A DNA stretch of 64,000 bases from Bactrocera neohumeralis (lineage: Eukaryota > Arthropoda > Insecta > Diptera > Tephritidae): assembly GCF_024586455.1 (NCBI RefSeq), contig NC_065919.1:40772839-40836838 (forward strand), written 5' to 3'. Numbering within the stretch: position 1 is the stretch's first letter; each line of letters opens with the position of its first letter. The position numbers and the translations under genes are program-made. Of the stretch, positions 20,781-30,835 are shown one piece after another. Below the pieces are notes generated by a model, which did no database searches, was not told where the DNA came from, and saw only the letters and a program-made list of their open reading frames with translations.

Positions 20781-21870
20781 AACAAGTAAGGAAGGGCTAA
20801 GTTCGGGTGTCACCGAACATTTTATACTCTCGCATGGTAAAGTGATAATCGAGATTTCATAATACGTCATTTACATATTTTTCAAATACCGTATTTTTGT
20901 TAAGTTTTATTCCGCTATCATCATTGGTTCCTAATGTTTATACTCGTATTATACAGAGAAGGCATCAGATGGAATTCAAAATAGCTTTATATTGGAAGAA
21001 GGCGTGGTTGTGAACCGATTTCACCCATATTTCGTACATGTCATCAGGGTGTTAAGAAAATATTATATACCGAATTTCTTTGAAATCGGTCTAGTAGTTA
21101 CCGAGATATGGTTTTTGGTCCATAAGTGGGCGGCGCCACGCCCATTTTCAATTTTAAAAAAAGGCCTGGGTGCAGCTTCCTTCTGCCATTTCTTCCGTAA
21201 AATTTGGTGTTTCTGACGTTTTTTGTTAGTCGGTTAACGCACTTTTAGTGATTTTCAACATAACCTTTGTATGGGAGGTGGGCGTGGTTATTATCCGATT
21301 TATTCCATTTTTAAACTGTATATGGAAATGCCTGAAGGAAACGACTTTATAGAGTTTGGTTGACATAGCTATAGTAGTTTCTGAGATATGTATAAAAAAC
21401 TTAGTAGGGGGCGGGGCCACGCCCACTTTTCCAAAAAAATTACTTCCAAATATGCTCCTTCCTAATGCGATCCTTTGTGCCAAATTTCACTTTAATATCT
21501 TTATTTATGGCTTAGTTATGACACTTTATAGGTTTTCGGTTTCTGCCATTTTGTGGGCGTGGCAGTGGGTCGATTTTGCCCATCTTCGAACTTAACCTTC
21601 TTATGGAGCCAAGGAATACGTGTACCAAGTTTCATCATGATATCTCAATTTTTACTCAAGTTACAGCTTGCACGGACGGACGGACAGACGGACGGACAGA
21701 CGGACGGACGGACAGACAGACATCCGGATTTCGACTCTACTCGTCGCCCTGATCACTTTGGTATATATAACCCTATATCTCACTCTTTTAGTTTTAGGAC
21801 TTACAAACAACCGCTATGTGAACAAAACTATAATACTCTCGTTAGCAACATTGTTGCGAGAGTATAAAAA
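20781..21870 (+). mobile_element. AAGTTCGGGTG interspersed element, complete copy
   Basis: It starts AACAAGTAAGGAAGGGCTAA and GTTCGGGTGTCACCGAAC, then TTTTATACTCTCGCA, and ends with the inverse TTGCGAGAGTATAAAA. Inside are paired GGGCGTGG and CCACGCCC motifs (near 21130, 21280, 21410 and 21555) and a GGAC/AGAC tetranucleotide tract (21672-21722). A second copy of about 1.09 kb is at 37831-39895, split by a mariner. There is no credible coding region: the open frames across the tetranucleotide tract are artefacts. The family looks non-autonomous. Confidence 0.85.
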
Positions 21871-21992
21871 AAAATGGATATCGGGATGGCAGATTGAGAT
21901 TCACACTATTCGCACATTTTAATTAGATATGTATGTACATACATATATTAAATTAATAATTAAATACATATATTGAAAATGAAAAAACTCAC

Positions 21993-22156
21993 CGAGGTTG
22001 AGGGTTGGCACCGCATTTGCCCTCAATTTCCTCACGCCCACTGCACTTGGTTCAAAGTGCTCTATGCAAACGAATGCATTGTGGGCGGGTAGGTCCAGCG
22101 GTGGTGGGATCCTCAGGTTTTCCACCCTCTCTCGCGAACACGACACTTTCTTTTTT
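21993..22156 (-). CDS. THAP-domain exon (second half of finger)
   Basis: A 164-bp exon is bounded by an acceptor ATGTCAG (ending at 22157) and a donor GTGAGT (starting at 21992). It encodes the C-terminal half of a THAP finger: the CxxH pair in CIEHF and the closing AVPTL. The N-terminal C2 half must lie in an upstream exon, which would be at higher coordinates; I could not find it before 24 kb. THAP proteins bind DNA and occur both in host regulators and in P-type transposases. This one differs from the THAP at 7919 and may be the only remnant of a host gene in the window, or another transposon exon. Confidence 0.55.
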
Positions 22157-22159
22157 CTG

Positions 22160-23240
22160 ACATAAGTATGTAAGTTTGTATTAATAAAAATTAATAAAAA
22201 TAATTTTAATTAAAAAGCGAACGGTAGAGTTAGACTTCACGCGTCGAAATTTTTTTAAAACTAAAATTCTGTTGAAAATTTTTCTGCTTAACTTGCAATT
22301 TCCCCATTACAGCTTACAATTAAAAAAAATCTAAGCATATAATATAAGTATGTACATATGTATGTACAAGAATTTTTTCAAATCATGAACATTCTTCTCT
22401 TTTTAACGTTGGTTTTGGCGCAAATATGTATACAAGTACTTCCCAACCAAAAAGCACTTTCATTTACATACATACATACATATGTACATAAGCATGTAGT
22501 ATTAGCTTTTGTCGTCTAAAAACCACCTGCATACCATACATACATATGTACATTTGTATTAGTATTTGTGGTTCGTTTTGGCGCGATTTCCCCGTTAAAA
22601 CATATATTACCACCAATTAGAAAAAACTAACTACTTACATATTGCATACATATATGTACATATGTATGTGCGCACAGTAGAATATCGAAAAAGTTAACCA
22701 AAATGTCCCAAGAGTGTTTTAATATTTCGACAATAATTTTTGACATAGAAATTCGGGGAAAACATAACAATTATTTATGTTGCCAAAAAACGGGTGGGTT
22801 TGAAAAAAATAGATACAAAAGTTCAAAAACGTTAACCTAAAGTTAACTTTTTAAAGCTGTACATGGACGCTCCAAATCGGATTCTACTGTATTTCCAAAT
22901 TTTGCTCGATTCTACTGTACTTTTTATCATTAGATTTGGCGCAATTTCTCCATGAAAACATATGTATGTATGTACTATGTATGTACATATATCAGAAAAA
23001 TTTAATATGCAAACACTCAGCCAAAAACCACCTGCATACCATACAAGCATTTGTGGTTCGTTTTGGCGCAATTTCCCCGCAAAAACTTATGTAGTACGTA
23101 CATATAAAAATCTAACTACTTGCATATTGCGTACATACACATATGTACATACATATATAAAATCTAAGTACAAGCATATATCAGAAAAGTCGAACATGCC
23201 AATACTCAGCTAAAAAGCGCAAACATATGCATATGTACAA
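22160..23240. repeat. Dispersed GGCGCRATTTCYCC repeats
   Basis: Related blocks containing TGGCGC(A/G)ATTTC(C/T)CC followed by an AAAACATA-like sequence occur at about 22578, 22937, 23065 and beyond at 23892 and 25638. Several are preceded by ACCACCTGCATACCATACA. They alternate with CATATGTATG microsatellites. No coding sequence is supported. The array is interrupted by the small element at 23241-23832 and the Tc1 element at 23918-25519. Confidence 0.7.
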
Positions 23241-23832
23241 CAACTCTTTTTTTACACGGTAGATACGTTCCTCAGAAATCCGTGTAAAAAAAGAGGCGTT
23301 TCCTATAGTAAAATGGGCAATACGTTAGATGTCATCTGAAAACCGCGTAAGATGATATAAAGAACTTATGTATTTACTTCGAAAAATCGTGTAAAATACT
23401 TATGTTGAAAACTATAAAATTTCAGATATGCATACAAATTGTATGTTCATGTGGCATTTTATTGAGCATTAAAACTTAAAATACATAACTCATACAGGTG
23501 AAAAATTGGAAGAGCAAAAAAACAAAAGAAATCTGCTAATCAAAAATTAAGAGCAGAAAAACTAGAGGAGAAATAAAGAAAAAATATTTACATACATACA
23601 TACATATGTATGTAGCTACATACTTATTCGCGCTACTTGATAACAAGTGCATTTTGCATTTTTGCATTTGCGATGAACTGGACTAAAGTCGGTAACATCA
23701 CTGAAGATATTCATCAAATTATTCGATGGTTTTGAACTGTCGGACTACTTTCCGAAAGGTCTTGCGCCGTCGACTTTAAAAAAAAAAAAAAATCAACCGC
23801 GTAACTTTCAATCCGTGTAAAAAAAATAGTTG
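23241..23832. mobile_element. Small inverted-repeat element (~590 bp)
   Basis: The left end CAACTCTTTTTTTACACGG is matched by the right end CCGTGTAAAAAAAATAGTTG. A further CCGTGTAAAAAAAGAGG lies at 23280-23296 and CGTGTAAAATAC near 23388. There is no transposase. The repeated CGTGTAAA motif may be a binding site of the enzyme that mobilised it. Target duplication is unclear. Confidence 0.65.
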
Positions 23833-24095
23833 GGTGTATTGTAAATACACACATATGTACATACATTTGTATTAGCTTTTGCGGTTCCTATTGGCGCGAT
23901 TTCCCCGTTAAAACATACAGTGCGCGCATTTCGTTTAGCCGAATGTATTTTTTTTTAATTTCTACCACTTAAAGTACAAACAAGAAAATAAACCTTTTAC
24001 AACTAATTCAATATATATTTTATTATTAAACAAAACAAAGATTTTCGAATTTCATTGTGTTTTTGCTAATATAATAGTGATATTACGTAAAACAG

Positions 24096-24120
24096 GTGCG
24101 AATTTCGTTTAGCCGAATGT
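24096..24120. promoter_or_regulatory. Inner transposase-binding repeat, left
   Basis: GTGCGAATTTCGTTTAGCCG repeats the outer left end in the same orientation. This is inferred to be the inner binding site of an IR/DR element. Confidence 0.75.
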
Positions 24121-24166
24121 TTCAATAATAATAAATAGAGACAAAATTAAAAAAGTTAGTAAGTAA

Positions 24167-25162
24167 TTAATATTTTATTTTGCCTCCATTACATTTTATT
24201 AAATCGAAAATGCGATTTGTCATACTTTCTATTAGTTTTTTTAAGATATCTTCGTGTATTTTTTCCCAGCTGTCCTTAATTGCCCTTTTCAGTTCTAAAA
24301 CACTGCTAAATTGGCGACCATTTTTATAAACGTCTCTTGCCAGAATACCCCAAAGGTTCTCGATGGGATTTAGGTCTGGACTGCGTGCAGGCCATTTTAT
24401 CAATTCTATATTTTTGTCTCCAAACCAGTGAATAGAATGTCGCGAGACGTGGATAGCTGCGTTATCCTGTTGAAAAATTGGTTCTTCTTGATGACAGTCC
24501 TCCAGAAATGAGATTAATTCTGATTCCAACATGTCCGTGTAGATTTCGCTATTCATTTTTGTTGGAACATAGCATATTCTGGATCTTCCATAATAAGAGA
24601 AGGCTGCCCAAATCATAACACTTCCACCACCAAAGTTCCTGCTCATCCTTGGTTCTTCCTTTGCTTTTAAATCATGCCAAAAGTAACTTAATCCATCAGG
24701 ACCGTCGAGATTGAATTTTTTCTCGTCGGAAAAAATTAAATTTTTCCATTCTGACGTCCATTTCATGTGCGTTTTTGCGAACTGCATCCTTGCATCCTTG
24801 TGGGCTTTTGTCAGTGCCGGAGCTTTTGCTTGTTTTTTATAAACAACGTTTTGTGATGTGTTTAAAATTTTCTGGACACGACGTTTTTTAATGGGAAGAT
24901 CAAGTTCCGCTATAATTTGTGAAGCGGTAAGCTTTTGTTTTGTTGCGAGGTCCTTAATTTGACCTTTTTGGCGCTCTGTAATTTTTTTGTTACCTTTGGT
25001 TTTTTTCTTCTGACCATAATTCTGGCCCAATCTTAAGTAATTTCTAATAACTTTCTCGGATCTCCGAACTTTTAAAGCAATCTGAACATTACTCATGCCG
25101 TTTTCTTTATGTGCCGTTATAACGGCTTTCTCTTCACTTGACAAGTAGGGTCCCTTCGGCAT
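24167..25162 (-). CDS. Tc1/mariner transposase (DD34E), intact
   Basis: 331 residues, near the usual 340 for the family, beginning MPKGPYLSSEEK. Two helix-turn-helix DNA-binding regions fall at about residues 5-45 and 60-105, with a basic stretch between (about 51-60). The catalytic residues are D146 (IFSDEKKF), D233 (FQQDNAAIH) and E268 (SPDLNPIENLWG), with 34 residues between the last two. This is the cut-and-paste transposase that would bind the flanking repeats and insert at TA. The element orientation and single frame without stops support a functional protein. Expression is not demonstrated by sequence. Confidence 0.95.
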   Translation of the reverse strand: MPKGPYLSSEEKAVITAHKENGMSNVQIALKVRRSEKVIRNYLRLGQNYGQKKKTKGNKKITERQKGQIKDLATKQKLTASQIIAELDLPIKKRRVQKILNTSQNVVYKKQAKAPALTKAHKDARMQFAKTHMKWTSEWKNLIFSDEKKFNLDGPDGLSYFWHDLKAKEEPRMSRNFGGGSVMIWAAFSYYGRSRICYVPTKMNSEIYTDMLESELISFLEDCHQEEPIFQQDNAAIHVSRHSIHWFGDKNIELIKWPARSPDLNPIENLWGILARDVYKNGRQFSSVLELKRAIKDSWEKIHEDILKKLIESMTNRIFDLIKCNGGKIKY

Positions 25163-25299
25163 GGCTTTAAAGGGTATAAAAAAAACAAAACGTAATAACT
25201 TAAATTAACCCAATAAATCTATGCAGTGTCAGTTATAATATTTTTTCTAAAAAAATACAAATTACCTCTTTATTTCTTTGTAAAAGAACTTTTACCACC

Positions 25300-25323
25300 T
25301 TTTCGGCTAAACGAAATGCGCAC
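25300..25323. promoter_or_regulatory. Inner transposase-binding repeat, right
   Basis: TTTCGGCTAAACGAAATGCG mirrors the outer right end about 195 bp further out and is the counterpart of 24096-24120. Confidence 0.75.
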
Positions 25324-25521
25324 TGAAATTGACACTGATTACCTCTTTCCACTAAAAATTTTTCAAGTATGATATATGTAGACTAATTTGAAAAAATAAT
25401 TGGTTACGAAAGCAAAATGCAAAATATTCGCAGAAAGCATAAAGTACCGTAGCAATTTTCAGAATAACGTCAAATAATAGGAACAACTAGCCATTCGGCT
25501 AAACGAAATGCGCTCACTGTA

Positions 25522-26457
25522 TATTACCTATATTATATACCATATGTACATATATACGTAAAAATCTAAGTACAAACATAAATATGAAAAGCCTAATATG
25601 CCAAAAGCGCATACATATGTATGTATATTGTAAATACATTTGGCGCAATTCCTCCATGAAAACATACATATATCAAAAAAATCTAACATACCAATCCTCA
25701 ACCGAAAAGCGCATGTATATATGTATGTAATCTTTCTCTTATTTGCATTTTTCTCATTTCATGCTCAATTCTGTTATTTTCGACCCCTCCATGTTAAATA
25801 TTGGTGAAATCCGCTAATAATTTTTTGTGGTGAGATCCAGTAATAGAAAACTCAACCCCTCCAAAAAGAGGAACATTTTGACAATCGGCACACCCTGAAC
25901 CTTCTCTATAAATGTACGTTCTCTGCGGTCGACGCCCAACTCAGTATGCTATTCAAATGTCACCAAAACTAGTTTTATATAGATGTTGCATACTTTTAAG
26001 CGCATCTTTTTGGTGAGCTGCTTAAACATCAAGGAGGACGATGCGTCGATGGTTAAGAATAGGAAATAAAAGGAAAATATGTTAATCAAAGAAAAACACC
26101 AAGTTTTGTGTTTAATAAAATATATAAAAAAAACATTTTGTTCTTTATTGACTAATACGTGATCATATATTATCTTGTTTATGATAATGGTGATGATGGC
26201 CGGTGGACGTTGTCTTGATTCTCTCTGGTCTTCAGAAAAAGTGAAAAAAAGTGACTAGCAGAATCGCTTGCTAAGCTATTGAGTAAAATGTAGCGGGGGA
26301 TTTTAACGAAACTATTGCCAGTTGAGTGAAAGTTATTAGCGGTTTATGTCAACAGCTAACAGGCAATAGTTTGTTATAAACTCACTAGGGTTGATGATAA
26401 GAAATTAGGCACTGGTCTAAATATGCCGGCCCCCTTGCGGTGAGCAACAAAAAAAAT
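25522..26457. other. Interval between two Tc1 elements, no gene recognised
   Basis: It continues the GGCGCAATTCCTCC-type dispersed repeat (about 25633-25720), then unique-looking AT-rich sequence. I see no coding region; the sequence near 26160-26440 does not match a family I recognise. Confidence 0.5.
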
Positions 26458-26459
26458 TA

Positions 26460-27880
26460 CAGTGGCGGACAAAACTCTACGTCCGACCCCATTTTTTTTT
26501 TAATTTAACAAATTCTGTAGGATGAGAAGGAAAGGTAATGATGCAGGGTTGTTTTAAATCTTATTGGTGTCTAACAAATAACAAAAAAGTATAATACTCC
26601 AATATTAACTTTTAAAGTTACTCACTTAAAACTGAAAAAAGGCATTGACAAAAAAAGTCTACACACGTTTTATTAGTTTCACTCTTCTCGCTATTTTTCT
26701 CTGCTGAGGCATAACGGTAAATTGCCGTTTGTTTCATTTTATGTCTGTACTTTGTATTGTTCTCGGAATTTCTCGTCCGAAGAAGCTTAACCGCAGAGAC
26801 GTTTCTTTCATTCCCAAAGAAGTGGACCGAAATCCAAAAATTCATGGTACTAAATTGGCCCAGGACATAGCTGAGAGATCCCAAATTGTTGTTCACCCAC
26901 GCACAGTAACAAGGGCCCTCAATAATGATGGATTTAACTGCAGAACTCCTCGTAAGAAGCCCCTTATAAGTGAGAAAAAGCGGAAACTTCGCTTGGACTT
27001 TGCAAAAAAACATACGGATATACAAAAGGGGATTGACTTCTGGAAACGTGTTCTGCTTACGGATGAGTGTCCAAATACAACATATTTGGATACGACGGGA
27101 AAGCCAAAGTTTGGAGAAACCGAACACTGCTATGGATCCCAAGCACCTAATGCCGACCGTGAAGCATGGCGGTGGCAATGTTATGGTTTGGGGAGCAGTT
27201 GCAGCCTCAGGCGTTGGAAATCTGGTATTTGTTGAAGGCATTATGGATCGCTTCCAATACAAGTCCATATTGGAAAACAATTTGAAACCATCCGTGGAAA
27301 AATTATGCATAGGAACGAGCTGGATCTTCCAACAGGACAATGATCCTAAGCATACGTCGCAGGTAGTGAAGGACTGGCTGATGTATTATGCTCCACGACA
27401 GCTGTATTCACCTCCACAAAGCCCGGACTTGAATGTAATAGAACACGTGTGGGAAATTTTGGAGCGAAAAATCCGAAAGCACGCTATTAGTGGTACTCCA
27501 ACTCTGAAAGAGAAGCTGCAAGGGGAGTGGCAGAAAATAACGGCGGAAGAGCTCGAAAATTTAGTAGCTTCAATGCCTAGACGGCTGCAAGCGGTTATCG
27601 ACGCTGGTGATGGCCCAACAAAATATTAAATTTTATTATTTATTATTATATTTTAATATTATTTCTTTTTTTAAATTCGTACGTACAGTGCCTTTTTTGA
27701 GTTTTCTGTGAATAACTTTAAAAGTTAATATTGGAGATATACATAAGTATATTATTTTGTTTCTTTTTATACAATTATAAGATTCACAACAAACCTGCAT
27801 CATTATTTTTTTTTTTCATATGTATTGGGACATTTAAATTTAAGAAAAAGGGGTCGTACGTAGAGTATTGTCCGCCACTG
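26460..27880 (+). mobile_element. Decayed Tc1-family transposon with intact ends
   Basis: The left end CAGTGGCGGACAAAACTCTA and the inverse right end TAGAGTATTGTCCGCCACTG are flanked by TA (26458-26459, 27881-27882). The end repeats stay matched for about 30 bp (through CGTACGACCCC-like sequence). Length is 1421 bp. The transposase inside is frameshifted. Confidence 0.92.
26770..27629 (+). pseudogene. Tc1-family transposase, frameshifted
   Basis: The frame from about 26770 gives the end of the DNA-binding domain and the first catalytic Asp (LLTDE, about 27055-27070). A region near 27070-27120 needs two frame changes, after which 27129-27629 reads the rest: KHGGGNVMVWGAV, FQQDNDPKHTS and SPDLNVIEHVWE, with 34 residues between the second Asp and the Glu (DD34E). 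The protein ends with TAA at 27627-27629. The normal N-terminal helix-turn-helix is not recognisable upstream. All three catalytic residues survive, so decay is by indels. Confidence 0.88.
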
Positions 27881-28079
27881 TACATATCCATCGACCACCA
27901 TAACCATGTACACATTTATAGCACAATATTTCCCTACATTACGATAAATTAAAGTAAGTTACATGCTTATTACAATGCACTTTATTTCATGTGTGACGTA
28001 TAGATAAATACAAATATAAAAATTCATTCGTGATATTTTTCATTTTTTTTTTAATAAAAATCAAATAGCGATAGACATA

Positions 28080-29717
28080 CAGTGTATCACAGAAATAAGT
28101 ATGCACTATATATTGGCGTAAAAAAGTCAAATTATTTGCAAAATAAAAAGTATATATTTTGTGTTTTTTTGCAAAAACAACTACTCATAATATTGCCTTC
28201 ACGAATATGACAAATTGATATCATTGACATATTCCGTTATTAAAAACCGTTAGATTTTCTCTGTAAAAAGCGAAAATCATGTCACATATGTAAATAGGTA
28301 TGCAGTTTACCATTTCAGTATTGTTTCGATTGATACACAGTGTTTATACGTTTTGAAGCAATAAGTATTGTTTTTTTTTTATAAAATAATAATTTTCCGA
28401 AGTTTTCATTAAATTTCATCGTTAATTGCAATTACATTTTGATCATGGAGCCGCCCGTCAAGGAACTATCACAAAATTTGAAAGGTGCTATTATAAAACT
28501 ATATAAAGAAAACAAAAGTCAGAGGCAAATTGGAAAACTAATAAATAAAAGTAATTCTAATATTCAAAAAATAGTAGAAAAATACAAAAAAGAGGTCAAT
28601 ACAAAAAATAAGGAAAGATCTGGACGACAAGAAACATTTGATTCCAAGGATCGGTACATTATCACACACAAGATACAGGCTAATCTGAAGAAAAGTGCTC
28701 CAAAAGTGCGTACTGAAATTAAAAATGAGACCAGTAAAACCTGCCATCCCCAAACTAATCGTCAAGTGCTGTATGATACAGGTTCCCATGGTCGTAATGT
28801 CCGTAAAAAGCCATTCATAAGCAACATTAACAGACAAAAAAGATTAAACTTTGTGAAAGCACGAAAGTAAACATAGAGAATATTTCTGGAATTCTGTTAT
28901 TTTCTTAGATGAAAGTAATTATACATTTTTGGATCAGATGGACATGAAAAAGTATGGAGAAAAGTAAATACAGAGCTTGATTCACGGAATATGGCTGCCT
29001 TGGTAAAACATGTTGGTAGGTCGCTCATGGTTTGGGGGTGTATGGCACCAACTGGTGTACGGAATCTTGTATTCATTGAGCATGAAATAAACAAATATTA
29101 TTACCTTAATATATTAATATCGAATTTAAACGATAGTGCGGCCAAATTGGGACTTGAAGGATACTTTGTCTTCCAACAGGGCAATGATCCAAAACACTCC
29201 GCTCACATTGATAAGGAATTGCTACTTTACAAGACATCCAAACAATTAAAAACACCAACCCAATCTCTTGATGTGAACCCTTATCGAACATTTGGGTCAT
29301 TTTATAGAGAGAAAAATCAGAAGACACCAAATAACCCGCAAAGAATCTTTGATATCTGCTTTAATCGAAGAGTGGGGCAATATCCCAACTTCAGTGACCC
29401 AAAAACTGGTAAAGTCCATGCCATCCAGAATATTAACAGCCCATCAAAGCTCAAAAATAAAACCGTTGGAACTTTTTCTTTGGAATGTATTACTATTGCA
29501 TACATACTTTAGTGATGTAATTTTTAGCTATTTAAGCCTTTTTTTCCTCTAATTTGAAAAATTATTAATTTAAGTTTCTGTTTTTTGCTATTGCTTTTAA
29601 CTAAAATATGAAATAACTGAAAAAATAAAAAAATGGATATTATTATTAGTTCTGCGGCATTTTTTTCTGAAAACAAAACGGATAAACACAGTGCATACTT
29701 ATTTTTGTGATGCACTG
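28080..29717 (+). mobile_element. Decayed Tc1-family transposon, second type
   Basis: The left end CAGTGTATCACAGAAATAAG and right end CTTATTTTTGTGATGCACTG are inverted copies (through AAGTATGCACT), flanked by TA (28078-28079, 29718-29719). Length is 1638 bp. Its right end abuts a BEL/Pao protease remnant that starts within 10 bases. Confidence 0.92.
28445..29515 (+). pseudogene. Tc1-family transposase, heavily mutated
   Basis: The ATG at 28445 opens a 142-codon frame with the first helix-turn-helix (SQRQIGKLINKS) and the second DNA-binding segment, ending at TAA 28868-28870. Pieces around 28890-28960 (LDESNYTFLDQMD-like, frameshifted) carry the first catalytic region. The segment 28991-29290 reads GRSLMVWGCM and FQQGNDPKHS, where the second catalytic Asp is replaced by Gly. 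The end (29292-29552) is in another frame. Loss of a catalytic residue and several indels make it inactive. Confidence 0.85.
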
Positions 29718-29723
29718 TAAATT

Positions 29724-30643
29724 AATTACAGTACCGGGCCGTACCCGAAAGCACCCAGCCGAAAATGGAGCCCTGCGCGAGAAGCTGCCCAAACATTTCT
29801 GGCATCACTTGTTGGGTCATGATGCGGGAATAAACATCTGCGCCGAGCACCAAACGTATCGGCGTCGACTTGTAAAAATTGGGATCCGCCAGCTTTATGT
29901 GTGTGTACGGGGCTGCTATATCGGAGTCCATCGTGGTTGTCGGGGCTGATGTTCTTATAATCGTGCATTACCCTTGCATGCGTGGATATGCGGGCATTCG
30001 TACCATGTCTGCCTCGCAGACAACACCGACATGAGTATGCACTAGTTGCAGTTCCCTTGCAAGATCGCGCGCAATTAGCGATGTAGGTGCGCAGGCGTCT
30101 ACGAGGGCCCTCACAAGATGAAGGCGTCCTCTTGCCCCAATTTTAACAACCGCCGTGGCTGAAATGGCTGTCGTTGGCAGCAAGGAAGGAGTCAATATTC
30201 TGACTCGATCCGTTAGCCCGGCTCTAAAGGAGCTAGCCCGGTGAAGCTGAAGAGGCCTGGTCTCCAGTCTGGTCGCGTTGTGCGCTTGGTGGCGGTGATG
30301 ACGACGATTGCGCGAGCGACGTTCATGTCGCAGAAGGAGGCGGAAAGTCCGGGTTTCCGTTTCCTCTCGCGGTGATGGGCGGAAAGGCCGTGTTTCTGCT
30401 TCGGATTGAATTAACTCTCCCTCCTCAGGTTCTGGTTGAAGAGGCCTAGTCTCCGTTCCAGAGACTGAAGTATGGATTGAGAGAGCACCATCGGAACTTG
30501 AGGTCAGTTGTTCGCTCCATGGACGGTTTTGAGGCACTGCGGGGCGGCGACGGAAATTTCCTCGATGTGCAGCATTGTGTGGTGCTTTTCGTTGCAGCGC
30601 CGGCACCGTGCGTCGATCGTGTGAACGCTATATTAAATTGCAT
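29724..30643 (-). pseudogene. BEL/Pao gag-protease fragment
   Basis: Reading leftward, a zinc knuckle CRRCNEKHHTMLH is near 30600, then an arginine- and glutamate-rich linker (30570-30280), then an aspartic protease of the Pao type with the active-site strand LVDACAPTSLI (about 30110-30080). The frame has one TAA stop at about 29968-29970 and continues in the same frame into LADPNFYKSTPIRLVLGADV and FGWVLSG, the C-terminal protease motifs. The higher GC content (around 55 percent in places) contrasts with the AT-rich surroundings. RT is absent, cut off by the Tc1 element's right end. Confidence 0.8.
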
Positions 30644-30715
30644 AGTGTGGAGGTGGCCTTATGTGGTGTGAAATGCATTACACTAACATAGTGTTGTAAA
30701 TAATAATAATTAAAT

Positions 30716-30835
30716 AACAAGAAAAACGTTAACTTCGGTTGCACCGAAGCTAAATACCCTTCACAGGTGCATTTCTGTTAGTAACTATGTGTTCAGTTTG
30801 TATGGAAGCTATATGCTATAGTTACCCTATATATG
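30716..30835 (+). repeat. CTTCGGTTGCACCGAAG interspersed repeat head
   Basis: AACAAGAAAAACGTTAACTT and the near-palindrome CTTCGGTTGCACCGAAG (30733-30749) are followed by TACCCTTCACAGGTGCAT. A diverged relative is at 53588-53640. The repeat abuts and seems to truncate the piggyBac transposase gene. Confidence 0.75.

Larger units (their letters stand above)
23918..25519 (-). mobile_element. Tc1-family transposon, apparently complete
   Basis: The ends are CAGTGCGCGCATTTCGTTTA at the left and TAAACGAAATGCGCTCACTG at the right, flanked by TA on both sides (23916-23917, 25520-25521). A second copy of the end motif, GAATTTCGTTTAGCCGAATG, lies about 175 bp inside each end (24101-24120 and 25300-25323), giving the IR/DR arrangement of some Tc1 elements. 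It encloses one uninterrupted 331-codon transposase on the minus strand. The intact ORF and well-kept ends suggest a recent and possibly mobile copy. Confidence 0.95.

Noticed and set aside
21553..21922. Frames of 84-104 codons with TDGQTDGRTD-type repeats
   Set aside because: They are translations of the GGAC/AGAC tetranucleotide tract in a non-coding repeat; the same tract recurs at 38727 in another frame context.
26618..27340. A 240-codon minus-strand frame
   Set aside because: It is antisense to the Tc1 transposase pseudogene, which has family motifs on the plus strand.
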